Positions 22,986 to 33,860 of a DNA stretch of 64,000 nt are shown one piece after another. Every line of letters starts with the position of its first letter. Positions within the stretch are counted from its first letter, which is position 1. This DNA comes from Tetradesmus obliquus (lineage: Eukaryota > Chlorophyta > Chlorophyceae > Sphaeropleales > Scenedesmaceae): assembly GCA_030272155.1 (NCBI GenBank), contig CP126194.1:6935501-6999500 (forward strand), read 5' to 3'. Below the pieces are notes generated by a model. It was not told the origin of the DNA, ran no database searches, and saw only the letters and a program-made list of their open reading frames with translations. Position numbers and translations under genes: made by a program.

Positions 22986-24282
22986 CGCTGCTGGCAGCAG
23001 CGCTACTGCGGATGGGCCCGGGCGCTACTGCTGCTGTAGTACCACCTATGCGGTACTAGTGAAGATCGCTCTTTCAGCTTTTGACAGTCACGTTTATGGT
23101 TTATTGTAATTTAGACGTCCGTGCGAGTTGGCAACACTATCCGCCGTGCGTTTACCGCCCTGCGATTATGCAGTAATACCTGCTGGTTCCTCTGATCAAG
23201 CAGCTTTCCAGGACATAAACAATCAAATCTGGCAAGTTCCGTGGTTCGCTGACACTTGCAACAACACTCCTGCAAGAAATGGGCACCCACGGCAGTGCAT
23301 GCGGAACACCGCCCGAAGTGACAACCAATGTGCACTGCAGCCCACTTCATGGCAGCAGCAAGTGCCGATCGTGGTCAAAAACTGTTGACAACGTAACATA
23401 CTTTTTTACGAGTTGTACCACAGGGCAGCGTCACGAAACACAGCCATTTCCGGCACCATGGCACACACGTGCCCATCTGCTGCTGCACAGCTGTCTCCAT
23501 GCCATGCCAAACACACCTCCCAAGCAGGTGTCACTTGCTACACGAGAAGAAAAACGTACCACAGTCAACATTAGCATTGTCATAGCAGCTGCCAGTTGTG
23601 TCACACTGTCCACAGCCTTGCTTGCTAGAACTTGCATGTCACCCGCAGCAGCCGGCCACCCACCATCAATCAATTACACGCTTTTCCAGCAAGAGCAACC
23701 AAGGGAAGCTGCTTGGCAGTCCCAAACCACCAGAGGTGGCTTCCAAACCAGCTTGGCTCAGCACAGAGGCTGAACCAAACAAGCAAGGGCCAGATGACGG
23801 CCACCCACCATCCACACAAAAAATCCTCACCGCTGCTACCTGCACAGCAGGTCATCGTGCAGTGCATGCCATGCCATGATGGCATGATGACAGCTGTCAC
23901 ACTGCAGTGTCATGCTCAGACTCGGCCGCAGCTGAGCCAGTGCACCGCATCAGTGGCAGTAGCACCGTCATGAATAAGGAACATTCAAAGGCTGCAATTG
24001 TGTGCATGAGTTTCATCTCCTGACACGCAGCGTAGTGTGCGCGCCAGAGCGCTCAACCCATGCATGCAAGCACAGCTATTGGCACACAAGAACGACAGCT
24101 GTCACTAGTAAACATGCAGCAGCATACGACACAAGCATAATGCAACACAGATTGCTGCTGATGGGCTGCAGTAGTATGGCTGCCTGCCTCAACCACTCGG
24201 CCCTCTTCCAGCACAGCAAGCTGATCATCGTCAAACTCTACTGAAAGTAATAGCAGTCTGTACAAGTCACCGCAGCCGCCTA
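22986..24282. other. Intergenic between PAN-protein and ABC-transporter genes
   Basis: Same-strand gap of 1.3 kb. It should hold the PAN promoter and the ABC 3' UTR. A frame around 23140-23390 (+) has some Cys/Asn-rich character but no ATG, domain or splice partner and is not called. Confidence 0.45.
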
Positions 24283-25136
24283 TCACCGGGCACCTGTAGC
24301 GCCACTTGCCGTGGCAGCAGCAGCCGCAACAGCCGCTGCCGCCCCTTCAATCGCCTCACTATCCGTCCCCCCTGCATCATACACGTCATCAACAGACGCC
24401 TGCCGCGCCCACAGCTCCGCATATCGTCCCCCAGCAGCAAGCAGCTCGCCATGGCTGCCGGCCTCAACCACCCGCCCCTCTTCCAGCACCACGATCTGGT
24501 CACATGCTGCTGCTGTTGACAGCCGGTGGGCTACGAATATGCTGGTGCGGCCAGCCGCAAGCTTGGAGAGGGATTCCAGCACCTCCTTTTCGGTTTTGGC
24601 GTCCAGAGCTGAGGTGGCTTCGTCGAAGAGCAGCACCCGGGGCGCCTTGAGGAAGGCCCTGCAGACAGGCAGCAACATCAGAAATAATATTCAACGCACA
24701 TACTTTTGCTACTTGTAGGGGTGGGGTTGAGATGAGGTGACATTGTTTGAGAGCAGCACCCGGGGCGCCTTGAGGAAAGCCCTGCAGGCAGTCAGGAACA
24801 TCAGCGCAGACATTTGTGCTGCGTGCAGGGCGAAATAGAGATGGGGCGGCTTCAAAGAGCAGCACCCGGGACGCCTTGAGGAAGGCCCTGCAGGCAGGCA
24901 GCAAGACATTGAAGCAGCGCAAATCAGGTTGTTGCTTGCCTCAAATTTGCCGTAAAGAAAACCTTCAAAGCTTCAGTGAAGCCCCTGTGTGAGGCGGTAA
25001 GTACAAAAGCGTGTGCTGCAGCAGACTAGTTCAGCTGCTGTGCTGTTGCTGGGCGTGATTGCAATAAGCAAACGCACCGTGTGATGGCCACGCGGTGGAG
25101 GCATGCAAGGGGCTGGCAGCAAAACGTGTTTAGGTG

Positions 25137-25167
<31 letters not shown>

Positions 25168-26355
25168 GTTCACGCCAATCTACACAGCAGCGCAGGCGCA
25201 CCGTGCGATGGCCACGCGCTGCTTCTCCCCCCCTGACAGCTTCAGCCCGCGCTCCCCCACCAGCGTGGCGTAGCCGTCAGGCATGGCCAGGATGGCCTCG
25301 TGCACCTGACAGTGACAGCAGCAGCAGCAGCGGCAGCAGCAGCAGCGGCAGCAGCAGCAGCAGCAGCAGCATGTTAGGCGCGGCCAGTCAGGGTGCTGTG
25401 GCCGTCAGGCATGGCCAGGATGGCCTCGTGCACCTGGGGGGGGGGGGGGGGCAGCAGCAGCAGCAGCAGCAGAGTAGGGGCAAGGGCGCAGTACCAAGCT
25501 ATGACAGCAGCAGCAGCAGCGGCGGCAGCATCTAGCGCTGTACGGCTGCAGCACACATGGTTGCAAGGCAGCTGGCATGTGCGCGGACGACGAAATAGAC
25601 ACAAGCAAAACGCCTGAACACCAGCAGACAAATTCTGAGGAATGACGAGCGCGCAGCAAGACCCTGAAGACACAGCAAGGCAGCAAATCACAGTGCTGTG
25701 CCCTGCAGTGGAATCATGCACAGGCAGCGTTTGCCGTACAGGAGACGCTACAGCCCCACTAATCATACATCGTTGACAGCGGCGTCACGCGCACCTGGGC
25801 TGCTGCTGCTGCTGCCTCCACCTCCTCCCGCGATGCTGCCAGGTTGCCATAAGCAATGTTGTAGTAGATGCTGTCATTGAACAGCACCATGTCCTGCAAG
25901 GCAGCAGCAGCAGCAGCAGATGGTGGAATAAACAGCAGAAGCAGCAGATGCCGTCGTCAAAAGCAGCAGCAGTAGGTGTTGTCATAATGCAGCACCATAA
26001 CTTGCAGGGCGAGGCACGCAGCAGCCATGCATGCATGCATATGCAGCGGGCTTAAGACAAGTTCAGCAGGCAAGCCGACCCAAAAGTACCAGGACGATCT
26101 GCAGCTGCCGGCCCAATGCTGTGGTGACGACCACACGTCATCAGCCGTGGCAAGATGGCCATGGCTTGCTCCAAGAGGGCCAGCTTCGAATTCTGCTACA
26201 AACCAAGCTGCATTGACAATGATCATCAGTGTTCAATGTGTTCACCTGAGGAACGATGGCCATGGCTCGCCGCAGGCTGGCCAGCTGCAGCCCCTGCAGG
26301 TCATGCCCACCCAGCAGCACCTGGCCACCCTCAACGTCATAAAACCTGCGGCGAC

Positions 26356-26406
<51 letters not shown>

Positions 26407-28221
26407 CCACAATCTGTGTCAAAAGAGGCGCAAAACAGCATTAACTGACTGTTGGTGAGCAGCAGCACCTGGCCACCCTCAACGTCATATAACCTGCGGC
26501 ATGCATGTGCAGTGTTTGGGTTCATTACATGGGTTCAACTGAAGCAGCAGTGTTTGGGTTCACTTTTCAGGTTCCAACTGGAGCAGCAGCACCTGGCCGC
26601 CCTCCGCGTCATAGAACCTGCGGCGGCAGCATGCACAGCTCCATATTGAAAGCTGGCGCAACACAGCACATTTAAGCTGCCGGTGAACAGCAGCACCTGG
26701 CCACCCTCCACGTCATAAAGCCTGCGGCATGCATGTGCAGCCTGATTTGCACGGTATTCTTGTTCAAAGCAATCACAAAACGTCAGTACCACTTTCTGCT
26801 TGAGCAGCACCTGACCACCCTCCACGTCATAAAACCTGCGGCGGCAGCATGCACAGCTCCGTATCAAAAGCTGGCGCAACACAGCACGTTCGAGCTGCCG
26901 GTGAACAGCAGCACCTGGCCGCCCTCCACATCATGGAGTCTGCGGCTGCATAACATCGCAGTCTATCGCCGGCTGCTGCTGCTGCTGCTGCTGGCATGCA
27001 GCTGCTGATGGCATGCAGCTGCATCTGGGCCTCCGCCCACCTGAACAGCAGCCGCAGGATGGTGGACTTGCCGCTGCCGCTGCTGCTGCGCCGCTGCTGC
27101 TTCCGCTGCTGCTGCCGCTGCTGCTGCTGCTACTGCTGGCAAGGAGCTTTACATCAGCACCGCCCTCACCTGAACAGCAGCCGCAGGATGGTGGACTTGC
27201 CGCTGCCGCTGCTGCTGCGCCGCTGCTGCTTCCGCTGCTGCTGCCGCTGCTGCTGCTGCTACTGCTGGCAAGGAGCTTTACATCAGCACCGCCCTCACCT
27301 GAACAGCAGCCGCAGGATGGTGGACTTGCCGCTGCCGCTGCTGCTGCGCCGCTGCTGCTGGCATGCAGCTCCATGTGTCACCCCCTTCCCCCGCCCCCCC
27401 CCCCCTGGGCATTCATCTCACCTGAACAGCAGCCGCAGGATGGTGGACTTGCCGCTGCCGCTGGCGCCCACCACTGCGCAGCTGCTGCCTGCAGGCACCC
27501 TGAAGGACACGCCACGCAGGATGGCGGAGTCGGGGCGGTACCTGCAGTGAGGGGACAGCAGCAGCAGCAGCAGCAGCATACAAGCAATGTTAATACACCA
27601 GCTTAACCTACCCCACACAGGCGGCTCACACGCACACATTCTCCAGCTGCAGCCCACCTGAACTGCGCGTCCCTGACTTCCACGTCAAGCGGGCTTCCCG
27701 GCAGCGGCTGCGCATCCACGGCATTGCTCAGCCGCGGCTGCTCCCGCAGCAGCGCAAACATGGCTCCATCAATGAGTGAGGCAGGCATTTGAAGCAGCAG
27801 CCACAAAACAACCAGGAGCACACACAGTACACATTCAAGCCAGCCAAAACCAGCTCTTTAAACAAGCGCCAAACTTACAAACATGGCTCCCATGTCGACT
27901 AAGACAGGAACCCAAAACAGCAGCCACAACATGGCCAAAGAGACACAAAAGAGAGGTCATCATACCAGCAAAACCTAGCCCAAAACACACACTTGCAAAC
28001 CGTTAAACACACCAGCCCCCACCTGAACTGTGCATCTCTGAACTCCACGTCAAGCGGGCCTGGCGGCAGCGGCTGCGCATCGGGCGCGTCGCTGAGCCGC
28101 GGCTGCTCCCGCAGCAGCGCAAACATTGCTCCCATGTCAATCAGCGACTGCTTCGTCTCGCGGTACACGGTGCCTAGGAAGTTGAGCGGCATGGACAGCT
28201 GCAGGCAGCAGCAGCACCAGT

Positions 28222-28300
<79 letters not shown>

Positions 28301-28721
28301 ACAAGAAGAGTAGGTGCCGTGTCAGTGCTAGGGCATGCAAGGAGTTGAGCGGCATGGACAGCTGCAGGCAAACACCAATCACCAGGAGGGAGCAACACAT
28401 GACAGGTCAGCCCCATAGTATGGCTTGTAGTGGAAGCCTAGTACAGAGCGGTACACGGTGCCCAGGAAGTTGAGCGGCATGGACAGCAGCACGCGACAGA
28501 TGCGGCAAAAGCCGGGGTAAAACATGATACAAAAAAGACATAGCATCACGGTGCAGTGCACGGTGCCCAGGAGTTGAGCAGCATGGACAGCTGCAGGCAA
28601 CACATGAGGCAAAAGCCGGGGTAAGACATGATACAACAAATACATAGCATCACGGTGCAGTGCACGGTGCCCAGGAAGTTGAGCGGCATGGACAGCTGGT
28701 GCAGTACATGCCGCAGTGACG

Positions 28722-28789
<68 letters not shown>

Positions 28790-31700
28790 CAAGAAGAGTA
28801 CGTGCCAGTGTCAGTGCTAGGGCGTGCCCAGGAATTTGAGCCGCATGGACAGCTGCAGGCAAACACCAGTCGACAGGGGACAGCAACACATGCGTTTGCT
28901 GTTACAACCGTTGTCTTTGATAGGTCAGCGCCACAGGAGCCTGACGTTATTGTGTGGTACACGGTGCCCAAGAAGTTGAGCGGCATGGACAGCTGGTGCA
29001 GCAGGCGCAGAAGTGAGGCAGGCAAGCAGGCACGCAAGCAGCGTGCGCGTCAGTGCTAGGGCATGCCCAGCAGGTTGAGCGGCATGGGCAGCTGCAGGCG
29101 CACTCCGGTCAAAATAGGACAGCAACACATAATAGGTCAGTGGCATAGAGGCCCAGATACACGGTGCGGTACTCAAAGCCCAGGAAGTTGCGCGGTATGG
29201 ACAGCTGTTGCAGTAGATGCAGCAGATAACACGCACACCGTGCAGGCAGGCAGGCAGGCAGGCAGGCAGGCAAGCAGCAAGGCGCACCAGCTTGGAACCG
29301 CAGCGCGCTGACCATTACAGTCATTCAAGTGTATGAGTTATCTGCTTCAAGTGTATGCTATGAAAAAGGCACGAATAAGGCAAGATACATCGCCAGCTGC
29401 CAACCTGGAACAGCAGCGCGTTGACCATGACCAGATCCCCCACTGTGTTGGTGCCTGCAGCGATGCCCCCGCATGTCAGCGCCATGGCGGCAGCCAGGCT
29501 GCTGCTGAAAATAACATTCTGGCCAAAGTTAAGCAGCGACAGCGACTGCTGCGTCTTGATGCCAGCCTCCTGCAATGCGGCAGGTACGGCAGTTGGTGGT
29601 TGGGGTGGTTGATGAGTGCCACATGTGCACAGGTGTTGCAACATATCAGCGGTTGCGCAGTGACAGTGACTGCTGCGTCTTGATGCCAGCCTCCTGCAGG
29701 GCAGGACAGCAGGCGGTGGTGAGCATCAGTGGTGAGCTGGACGCGGGGTACAAGTGGTGAGCGGCATAGCGCACTGTTGCTACTTATTTGCTTCACTTTG
29801 GAGGACATGCACGTTGTCTGATGTTGTGCAAGCAATTAGATTGAGCATCAGTGGTGAGGTGGCGAGGCATGCGCAAAGGCCAGACTGATACACGTGCAAC
29901 TGCACGCACAGAAGCGCCAGTGCACTTGAACAGTAAGTCAAACATGACGCCCATCAACAGGTTCACATGCACAGCATGCACCCCGCACCTGGTACTTGGC
30001 CATGCACTGTTGTTAGCGAGCAAAACAGTGCTTGCAAAAAATGGTCACCAAGCAGACGCACGTTTGGCGTCACAGGTGTAACACAACCATGCACGCCCCG
30101 CACCTGGTACTTGGCCATGCACTCGTCGTAGCTCACATACGTCGTAATCACACAAAGCTGTTACAAAGCAAATGCACAACATGCGTCAGCATGCGCACCG
30201 CACCTGGTACTTGGCCATGCACTCGTCGTACCGGTCCACCTCGTGCTGCTCGTTGCCGCAGTACTTGACGGTCTCGTAATTGATCAGGCTGTCGATGGCG
30301 CGGTTGTTGGCCTGGGCCTCAGCGCGGTTCATGTCCTTGCGGAAGCCCGTGCGCCACTGCAGGCGGCGCAGAATGTAACAAAGTAACAAGAATGTAACAT
30401 ACATCTACGTAGTTTGACACAAAAGGCTCTGACTGAGGGCCACGCCCTTGCAGAAGCCATGACAGATGAGCATGCATGCTGAGGTGCCATGTTCATGTTC
30501 ATGTTGAGCGCATATGCTGAACTTCAATGCGCTCAAGACACTGTGATATAACACTTTGTAACATGTCACACCATTTCATTTAAAGGTGTGACTGAGAATG
30601 TGAAGGCCATGTAGGCCGGCCCCCACTGTGCCGCATGTCAGCGAAAGGCCACACTTGGCTGTGAAGACGGCAGACACCATGGCCACCTCAAACACAGTAA
30701 GTTTTGCATAGAGCACAACGGCTGGGTGCTGACACTACGCATAAACAACTGCTCCCACATCAGCACGACAGCAGCAACCAAACAACCTATCGACTGGTCC
30801 ACGCCCCTCACCTGCGTTACTGAAAAGGTGAAGGCCATGTATGCCCCCACTGTGCCGCATGTCAGCGCAGCCAGTGACAGGCCGCACTTGGCTGTCAGGA
30901 TGGCTGATACCATGGCCACCTCAAACACAGTAGGCACCACGTTGAAGACCATGCTGCTCAACGTCCAGTTGATGCCGCGCGTGCCGCGGTCAATCACGCG
31001 GTTCAGGGCGCCTGCATTACAAAACATGTTACATGTTATCACATGTGTTACATAGCATGTGTTGAAGACAGTGGGCACCACGTTGAACACCATGCTGCTC
31101 AGCGTCCAGTTGATGCCGCGCGTGCCGCGGTCAATCACGCGGTTCAGCGCACCTGCAAAAAACCCACCAAGTAACATGTTATGTGACAAGATGTGGCATC
31201 ATCAATTGGATGCTGAAGCCACGTATGCCGCGGTCAATCACGCGGTTCAGCGCACCTGGAATAATAACAGCATGAGACGTGTTTGTGTGACAAGTGGGGG
31301 CTGGCAGCTGCATGTTAGCTGAGCAGGGACATGTAAGCGGCAGAGACACCATGGGGCAACTCAAAAGCAGCTGAAGTTACGTTGGTGATTGGAGCGTCCA
31401 GCCGTACACAGCTGTACTTCAGCTTCCGTACATATGCTTCAGTTCACTGCTCCTCCAACACCACGGTATGGTCAATTGCAGCCTGCAAGCCAGCATCAAC
31501 GAGCTGCTGCATAGCAGCAGCAACAGCGTGCAGTGCTCACCGGTCTGCCTGCTGAGGTGGAACTGAAGGTCCAGCTCATGCAGGTGCCTGAACACCTGCA
31601 ACACAGCAGCGCAGCAACAGCCAGCAGCAGCCAGCAGCAGCAAACAAATGGATCAGCATCAGGTGCACAAGTGCTGTTACAGGCACCGTATCATGCAGCA

Positions 31701-32549
31701 AATGCCAGCTATATACCCCACACGATACAAGCGCAGATACTGCAGCAGCCAGCCACGCTGCACCTGCTTGGCCATGCCACGGATCACGCTCTGCCAGACC
31801 ATGGCAAACCGCGTTGTGCACCTTGTAACCAGAAACCCTCGATCCAACCCCAGATTCAAACCCATCCTCGCCGCACCTCCTTCGCCATGCCGTGGATCAC
31901 GCTCTGCGACACCTTTGCAAACATCATGTTGTGCACCTTGAAACCATAAGCACAGATTCCAAACCCTTGAATCAAACCCTTCTTCGCCGCACCTCCTTGG
32001 CCATGACGCTGTGCAAGACCATCGCAAACACCACGTTGTGCACCTTGACACCATAAACCCTCAATGCACACCCTAAATAATCGAACCCATCCTTGCCGCA
32101 CCTCCTTGGCCATGCCGCGCATCACGCTCTGCGACACCTTTGCAAACCCTTTAAAGCCTTACATCATCACCCCGAACCATAAAACCCTCAACACTTGAAA
32201 CCCTGCATCCAGCCATGCCGCACCTCCTTGGCCATGCCGCGGATCACGCTCTGCGACACCTTGGCAAACACCACGTTGCGCATCTCCCCGCAGAAGGCAG
32301 CACCCGCCCGGGCAATGCCGTAGCCCAGCAGCAGCGCCACAGGCGTAAGCTGCAGCATGCCTAAGTAGTTGGCTGTTGCTGCGCCGGTGGGGTCGATGCT
32401 GAGCGCATCAATGGCGTGCTTGAAAAAGAAGGGCACCTGCAAGCGTTATGTTAGAACAAGTGTTATGTTGTTACATGGTTAGGCTGTCACACTAGTATCA
32501 TGCTGCATTGTGATTGACGTCACGTTGATGCTGGAGGAGGATTGTGCAA

Positions 32550-32592
<43 letters not shown>

Positions 32593-32683
32593 GTGTGCGC
32601 CCACCTGCACAGTCAGCAGCTTTGCTGACACCAGCAGCCCCAGCGCCAGCACGATGCGCCGCTTGAACTCGGGGTTGTCTGGT

Positions 32684-32728
<45 letters not shown>

Positions 32729-33704
32729 GCAGCGGCAGCAGCAGCAGCGGCAGCAGCAGCAGCAGCAGCAGCAGCGGCAGCAGCAGCCGCAGCAGCAGCG
32801 GACCGCGGGTAAGCAGCAGTGCGGCATGACTGCTGTAGGGTTGGTGATGTAACATCACTGATGTTTGCTACACATGCGGGATCGCAGGAGGCTGGCAGCG
32901 CAGCTATGCAGCCCCACCTTTTGGGCCACAGGTGCTGCCATTTAGTACCAACCTTCAAGCCTTTACAACTGTAAAGCTGCCTTGATGTCTGGCACAAGAC
33001 AAGCAGCCAGCTACGGCTGCATTCTGAGCTGCTCACTCCATCTTTGGGCCACAGGTGCTGTGCCAGCGTTGCCATATGTTTGGCATGCAGGCACATAAGA
33101 TGTTGCTGCAGTGCCAGAGCTGGTCAAGTATTTGAAACAGTATCCAAACCCCACCTTTTGGCCACAAGTGCTGCGCAAGTGTGGCCAGGATCTCCCTGTC
33201 ACTCATCTTCTCAGCAGCCAGCTCATAGCTGCTGGGGCCATGAGCAGATGACACGCTGCCATGGCTGGGCGCGTGCCCTGCTGCTGCTGCTGCCGCATGT
33301 GTGACAGCCTTCTTACTGCTGCTGCTGCTGCTGCCGCTGCTGCTGCTGGTGTGGAGTCCACACAGCCAGTCATGGCTGCTGCTGCTGCTGCTGATGATGA
33401 TACCAGGATATCGGCTGTGACCTGGCAGCTGGAGCCAGCTGCTTAGGCCAGGTGCAGCAGCAGCAGCAGCAGCAGCAGCTGGATGCAAATGCAGCTGCTG
33501 CCGCTGCTGGCCCCACAGCTGATGTTGCTGCTGCAAGGCGTGACTGCTCAACGACCTGCTGCTGTTGCGGCTGCAACCGCTGGCTGCGATGCCTGCTGCT
33601 AACCTGCCTGCTGACTGTTGCCGGAGGGCTGCGACTGCACTGCTGGTGGCGTGCATTGCTGCCGCTGGCAGCAAGCTGTTGCATCTGCTGATGTCGGCAG
33701 GCAT
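24283..33704 (-). CDS. ATM1: Mitochondrial ABC half-transporter, ATM1/ABCB7 type
   Basis: Thirteen exons (minus): 33704-33155, 32678-32605, 32436-32224, 31595-31541, 31011-30812, 30356-30204, 29569-29405, 28198-28023, 27541-27422, 26345-26246, 25893-25795, 25305-25202, 24658-24283; 794 residues, all phases agree. The Ser/Arg-rich N-terminus suits a mitochondrial presequence. [21 protein letters not shown], the [19 protein letters not shown] helix, [20 protein letters not shown] and [19 protein letters not shown] are diagnostic of ATM1/ABCB7. The nucleotide domain shows GASGSGKST (Walker A), IVPQD (Q-loop), LSGGEKQR (signature), [11 protein letters not shown] (Walker B) and VAHRLST (H-loop). 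The family exports a glutathione-linked sulfur compound for cytosolic Fe-S assembly (known). The start is uncertain; an in-frame ATG at 34001 would add 99 residues. Nearly every intron contains exon-edge echoes. Confidence 0.95.
24750..24898 (-). repeat. Two echoes of ABC last-exon start
   Basis: The edge coding (A)FLKAPRVLL with its CTGCAG acceptor recurs at 24750-24787 and 24858-24896, upstream in gene sense of the genuine start at 24658. One reads LKASRVLLF. Confidence 0.9.
25070..25100 (-). repeat. Echo of ABC signature-exon 3' end
   Basis: CACCGTGTGATGGCCACGCG (plus strand) repeats the exon end with donor at 25199-25222 with two changes. Confidence 0.7.
25385..25436 (-). repeat. Echo of ABC signature-exon 5' end, with poly-G
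   Basis: Repeats the codons for [11 protein letters not shown] of the exon beginning at 25305. A run of 15 G follows on the plus strand (25436-25450) and replaces the polypyrimidine side of the acceptor. Confidence 0.8.
25980..26190 (-). repeat. Degenerate echoes of two ABC exon edges
   Basis: 25980-26012 resembles the start of exon DMVLFND (GCAGCACCATA-CTTGCAG). 26150-26190 resembles the end of the Q-loop exon (GATGGCCATGGCT, GGCCAGCT). Both are clearly diverged. Confidence 0.55.
26346..26404. repeat. CAG tract at the Q-loop exon acceptor
   Basis: About 16 CAG units directly beside the exon start, reading CTG in gene sense as part of the polypyrimidine tract. Confidence 0.9.
26457..26948 (-). 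repeat. Five echoes of the ABC exon starting [11 protein letters not shown]
   Basis: Acceptor GCCGCAG plus ~35 bases of exon start recur at about 26457-26501, 26578-26626, 26684-26729, 26802-26845 and 26903-26948. Variants read [20 protein letters not shown] and similar. Between them a second shared intronic block (GCGGCAGCATGCACAGCTCC) recurs, so exon edge and intron were copied together. Spacing is about 100-120 bases. Confidence 0.92.
27039..27345 (-). repeat. Three echoes of the ABC Walker-A exon end plus donor
   Basis: The codons [14 protein letters not shown] and the CAG-GTGAG-like donor recur with junctions at 27041, 27170 and 27299, then the genuine one at 27422; spacing 129, 129, 123 bases. 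The sequence through the P-loop lysine is kept, while upstream sequence is replaced by GCAGCGG/AGCAGCAG repeats. Confidence 0.95.
27655..27772 (-). repeat. Long echo of ABC exon 8 3' part
   Basis: About 118 bases repeat the end of the exon at 28023-28140 ([10 protein letters not shown] ... DVE-RDAQF and donor). The copy is open in frame and has a donor, but lacks the acceptor side. A shorter fragment (AACATGGCTCCCATGTC) lies near 27880-27900. Confidence 0.9.
28220..28300. repeat. AGGC simple repeat
   Basis: About 20 tandem CAGG units directly beside the acceptor of ABC exon 8; a second block is at 28719-28792 and a shorter one at 29243-29272. In gene sense they read CCTG, giving a pyrimidine-rich stretch. 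Confidence 0.95.
28340..29215 (-). repeat. Eight echoes of ABC exon 8 start ([13 protein letters not shown])
   Basis: The edge coding [12 protein letters not shown] recurs near 28344-28370, 28450-28490, 28555-28600, 28660-28700, 28824-28860, 28957-29000, 29062-29100 and 29158-29215. Most keep a CTGCAG-type acceptor; two have CAGCTGTTGCAG or CAGCTGGTGCAG. Some are joined to AGGC repeats. This is the largest set in the window. Confidence 0.92.
29284..29316 (-). repeat. Echo of ABC exon 7 end
   Basis: CCAGCTTGGAACCGCAGCGC (plus) and GCTGACCATTAC resemble the exon 7 end at 29402-29432 with its donor. A 5'-edge echo of the same exon lies at 29655-29703. Confidence 0.75.
29655..29703 (-). repeat. 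Echo of ABC exon 7 start
   Basis: Repeats the [11 protein letters not shown] edge with acceptor CTGCAG; about 130 bases from the genuine start at 29569. Confidence 0.9.
29985..30133 (-). repeat. Two echoes of ABC exon 6 end (DECMAKYQ plus donor)
   Basis: ACCTGGTACTTGGCCATGCA (plus) occurs at 29987, 30102 and, genuine, 30202. The nearer echo keeps the full YDECMAKYQ coding edge and donor; the farther one is shorter. Confidence 0.92.
30585..30700 (-). repeat. Long echo of ABC exon 5 end
   Basis: About 110 bases resemble the exon 5 3' part at 30820-30935 ([14 protein letters not shown] ... [11 protein letters not shown] side), with several changes. Confidence 0.85.
31055..31400 (-). repeat. 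Three echoes of ABC exon 5 start
   Basis: 31055-31153 is a near-exact 100-base copy of the [20 protein letters not shown] edge with acceptor. 31200-31258 is a shorter copy. 31330-31400 is a worn copy of the part further into the exon. Divergence rises with distance from the exon. Confidence 0.9.
31756..32140 (-). repeat. Four echoes of ABC exon 3 end ([12 protein letters not shown] plus donor)
   Basis: Copies at about 31756-31830, 31874-31940, 31989-32040 and 32098-32140 repeat the exon end and its GAG-GTGCGG donor at 32224. The translated edges read [24 protein letters not shown] and similar. Spacing is about 110-125 bases. Confidence 0.93.
32685..32812. repeat. CAG/CGG tract of about 130 bases
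   Basis: Long GCAGCAG run with CGG interruptions in the ABC first intron, adjoining the exon 2 acceptor. Confidence 0.95.
32905..33075 (-). repeat. Two echoes of ABC exon 1 end (TLAQHLWPK plus donor)
   Basis: CCACCTTTTGGGCCACAGGT (plus, 32915) and CCATCTTTGGGCCACAGGTG (33039) repeat the exon end at 33152-33180. Confidence 0.85.
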
Positions 33705-33829
33705 GCTGATGCCAGCTCTTGCGCTCGGCCTGCTGCTGCTGCTGCTGATGTGCCTGCAAGCGTTGGCATCAACACGCGTGCTCCACCAACTGTGTATCCA
33801 GCCAGTCAGAGGTCGTCTGCTGTTGTGGC

Positions 33830-33860
<31 letters not shown>

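Noticed and set aside
23128-23388. A Cys/Asn-rich plus-strand frame upstream of the PAN gene
   Set aside because: It lacks an ATG start, no splice partners were found and the minus strand is equally open.
25436-25450. Poly-G runs here and at 22434-22451 as functional G-quadruplex sites
   Set aside because: Single homopolymers inside introns, at repeat edges; assembly or slippage is the simpler reading.
28137-29287. Several open frames of repeated [12 protein letters not shown]
   Set aside because: They are translations of the AGGC microsatellite within ABC introns.
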